64,000 bases of DNA from Tubiluchus corallicola (taxonomy: Eukaryota; Priapulida; Priapulimorpha; Priapulimorphida; Tubiluchidae). The stretch spans positions 124,001 to 188,000 of the forward strand of contig JAQGDQ010000429.1 in the NCBI GenBank assembly GCA_030141605.1. The letters run 5' to 3'. Within the stretch, counting starts at the first letter, position 1, and every line of letters begins with the position of its first letter. Shown here piece after piece: positions 61,981-64,000 of this stretch. The translations under genes were made by a program, and so were the position numbers. The notes under the pieces are model-generated. The model was not told the origin of the DNA and did no database searches. It saw only the letters and a list, made by a program, of their open reading frames with translations.

Positions 61981-64000
61981 TGTGAGTTCACTGCCCACCT
62001 ACTTGTATTAGTGCTGTAACAAATTTAGATGTAATCCACTTCGCCATACAGCTTCAAATAATGCCAGATGGTCGTGGTCAGATGAGTTACTACAATTATT
62101 AGAAACATATTAAGATTACTTGGTTTCTGATCCCGATGTAGTCTAATATTTAGTGGCAACTAAACTGTACTAATGTTACTTTTATACTTTTAACTTATCT
62201 TTAAAATTAGTTGTCTATAGTGGGCTTACAGTCTTGGAATTGAAACTTTTCAATGGAATTTTTTTCAAGTTTCTCCATATTTTTTCGTGATTGTTATGTA
62301 ATACTTCTGGTACTAATAAGTTGTGAACATGCCACGTTTTGCATTTATGTGTGACCTGTAAAGCAATGCCTGAATGTGCAAAATAAAATTCGTTTACCAC
62401 TCAAGATCGTAAAACTAAGCCGAGTTATAACTTAGAAATGCAATTTTTTTAACAAAAGTAAAATTACTTTATTAACACTAAAGCACTACATCATTTCATA
62501 CGTAAATTTCACAAGTGCATTTGCAGTACAAGACATTTTTACAGTACACCCCCAATAACGCGCATGCTGTGATCCACACTTATGAATTTACAAAAACTCC
62601 TTAAAAATCAAATTGTAATATCAGGAGTATCACTTTAACAAGAAGCAAAAATAATGTTACTCGTGTGAAGATGAACAGCAAGAACATAAAAAAGTGAAAT
62701 AAAAGTTTGATTTCATTTTTGTAAAAAAAGTAACACTGCATTTTCTGTTTTGCTAACACAATATCTCGTTTAAAGTCAACACATGGATCAAAATAACTGG
62801 AAATGAACAGCCTGTTTGCCTTTACAATGAAGCTTTGAGAACTTGTGTTATTATTAGTAAATATTGATCATGCTATTTTATGCAAAAGAACGAAATAGTA
62901 GTGGTACTTGTAGTGCAGTGGTAGCAAAATTACAAAGATGCAATGCAATGGCCTAAGACAGTTAACAAACTTTAAAATAACAAGGATATCATACATTCTG
63001 CTTTTTAGTAACAGTATAACACCGTTACAGCAAACCTACTAGGGACTCAGAAAAAGTATTATATAACCGAGGTACTCCAAAAGCATACTCGGCTGAACAA
63101 ATGTGTATGACTATTAGATTGAGAGCATAAAAGTGTATAAATAATTTATAACGTGTGGCTTTTTCGAGGATGTAAATTAAGCCTACCTTTGGAAGATACT
63201 AGCAAGCACCACTTACTTTGCAGTATTTTGAAATTCAATACAGTGTATTCTAAGTGACTTCAATAAACTAAAAATCAATCAACATTTCACATTAAATTGT
63301 ATGTACATGTAATCTGTGGTACATGTTCAATTGTAATTTATGTGACACGTTCAGTAATGTCAGTGAGATTCAAGAAAGTTTTCACACAATTTCTGTTTGT
63401 TCCTTGTCTAAATAGTGTTCGCAAAATTGCCTCAAAGCAACTGCAGTAAGGTTTATCGCCTGGGACATCTTAGCAGTGTGCCGCCAGTGTACGTCACATG
63501 AAACATCTTAGTGTACATATGTAAAGCAGCTAAATAACTCATTGTTTTTATACAGCTAGTAAACAAAATGGCCTTTAGACACGACATGTTAACAACTGCA
63601 TGCTGCATGCTCAACTTTTTTGCAGCACCAGAAATGACCGGTTAAATTTAACTGCAAATTAATTTAAAAACGGCTCGCAAATTTAAGGTATGCAATAAAA
63701 ATCTACAAATACAAAATAATGCAGGCAATGGAGCCTTACAATAAGTCCGCAATACCCAATAAACGAGTATGTTGTATTCAATGCAGTTATACTAGTTAAA
63801 TAAATATAAACGTTTTTTCTTTCTTTGCCAGTTTGCATTATCGGTGTCTAAGCAATAAACCACGCCCGCTGTAATAGTGTCATACTGTACTGCTCCGCAA
63901 CAATGAAACTAACCTTACACGTGCATGAGCCAGAATACAATAAGGTTTTTTATACAACACAAGAAAAATTTGTACAATTCAAGGAATTACTTATTTTAGT
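61980..64000. other. right-end region, no gene recognised
   Basis: AT-rich sequence without an exon I can support. The stretch from about 62460 (TTACTTTATTAACAC, a reverse-strand TTTATT poly(A)-like signal) looks like a possible 3'UTR of a minus-strand gene lying to the right; this is a guess from composition only. Confidence 0.3.

Overview
This is an AT-rich, intron-rich eukaryotic window from an animal, read from protein content: CLIP-170, RHAMM/HMMR, glutathione synthetase and an SR splicing factor, with GT-AG introns of roughly 0.2 to 3 kb. I cannot fix the phylum. Sequence similarity and repeat content point to a non-vertebrate metazoan, but that is inference. No CRISPR array, operon, phage or bacterial system is present.

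Layout. (1) 56-15945, + strand: the last 18 coding exons of a CLIP1/CLIP-170-like microtubule plus-end gene, ending in two zinc knuckles; its 5' part lies left of the window. (2) 15946-22127: a repeat-dense gap between convergent genes, with two adjacent pogo/Tigger-like elements flanked by TA, a decayed mariner-like transposase trace, an element with an 8-bp duplication and a copy of an AATAAGCC-ended inverted-repeat family. (3) 22128-32940, - strand: a nine-exon coiled-coil gene that I identify as HMMR (RHAMM) from its C-terminal block and its N-terminal exon. All splice phases agree and give a 1066-residue protein. (4) 32941-40707: no host gene; an inverted-repeat element split by a CR1/Jockey-like LINE fragment, a 1.1-kb inverted-repeat element and a second LINE 3' end. 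(5) 40708-42156, + strand: glutathione synthetase with an uninterrupted 477-codon CDS behind a likely 5'UTR intron. (6) 42157-55034: mobile-element territory with two different decayed hAT transposases, a Ty3/gypsy integrase tail, and foldback and tandem repeats. (7) 55035-60970, + strand: an SRSF3-like SR protein with two competing terminal exons. (8) 60971-64000: mostly featureless, with one hAT-like terminus.

The most useful observations are the complete exon models for CLIP and HMMR, two microtubule-associated coiled-coil proteins encoded tail to tail; the alternative SRSF 3' exon with its own stop and AATAAA; the single-exon GSS coding region; and a rich set of non-autonomous DNA elements, several with intact target duplications, one of which has been split by a LINE. 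I found no convincing previously undescribed biological system.
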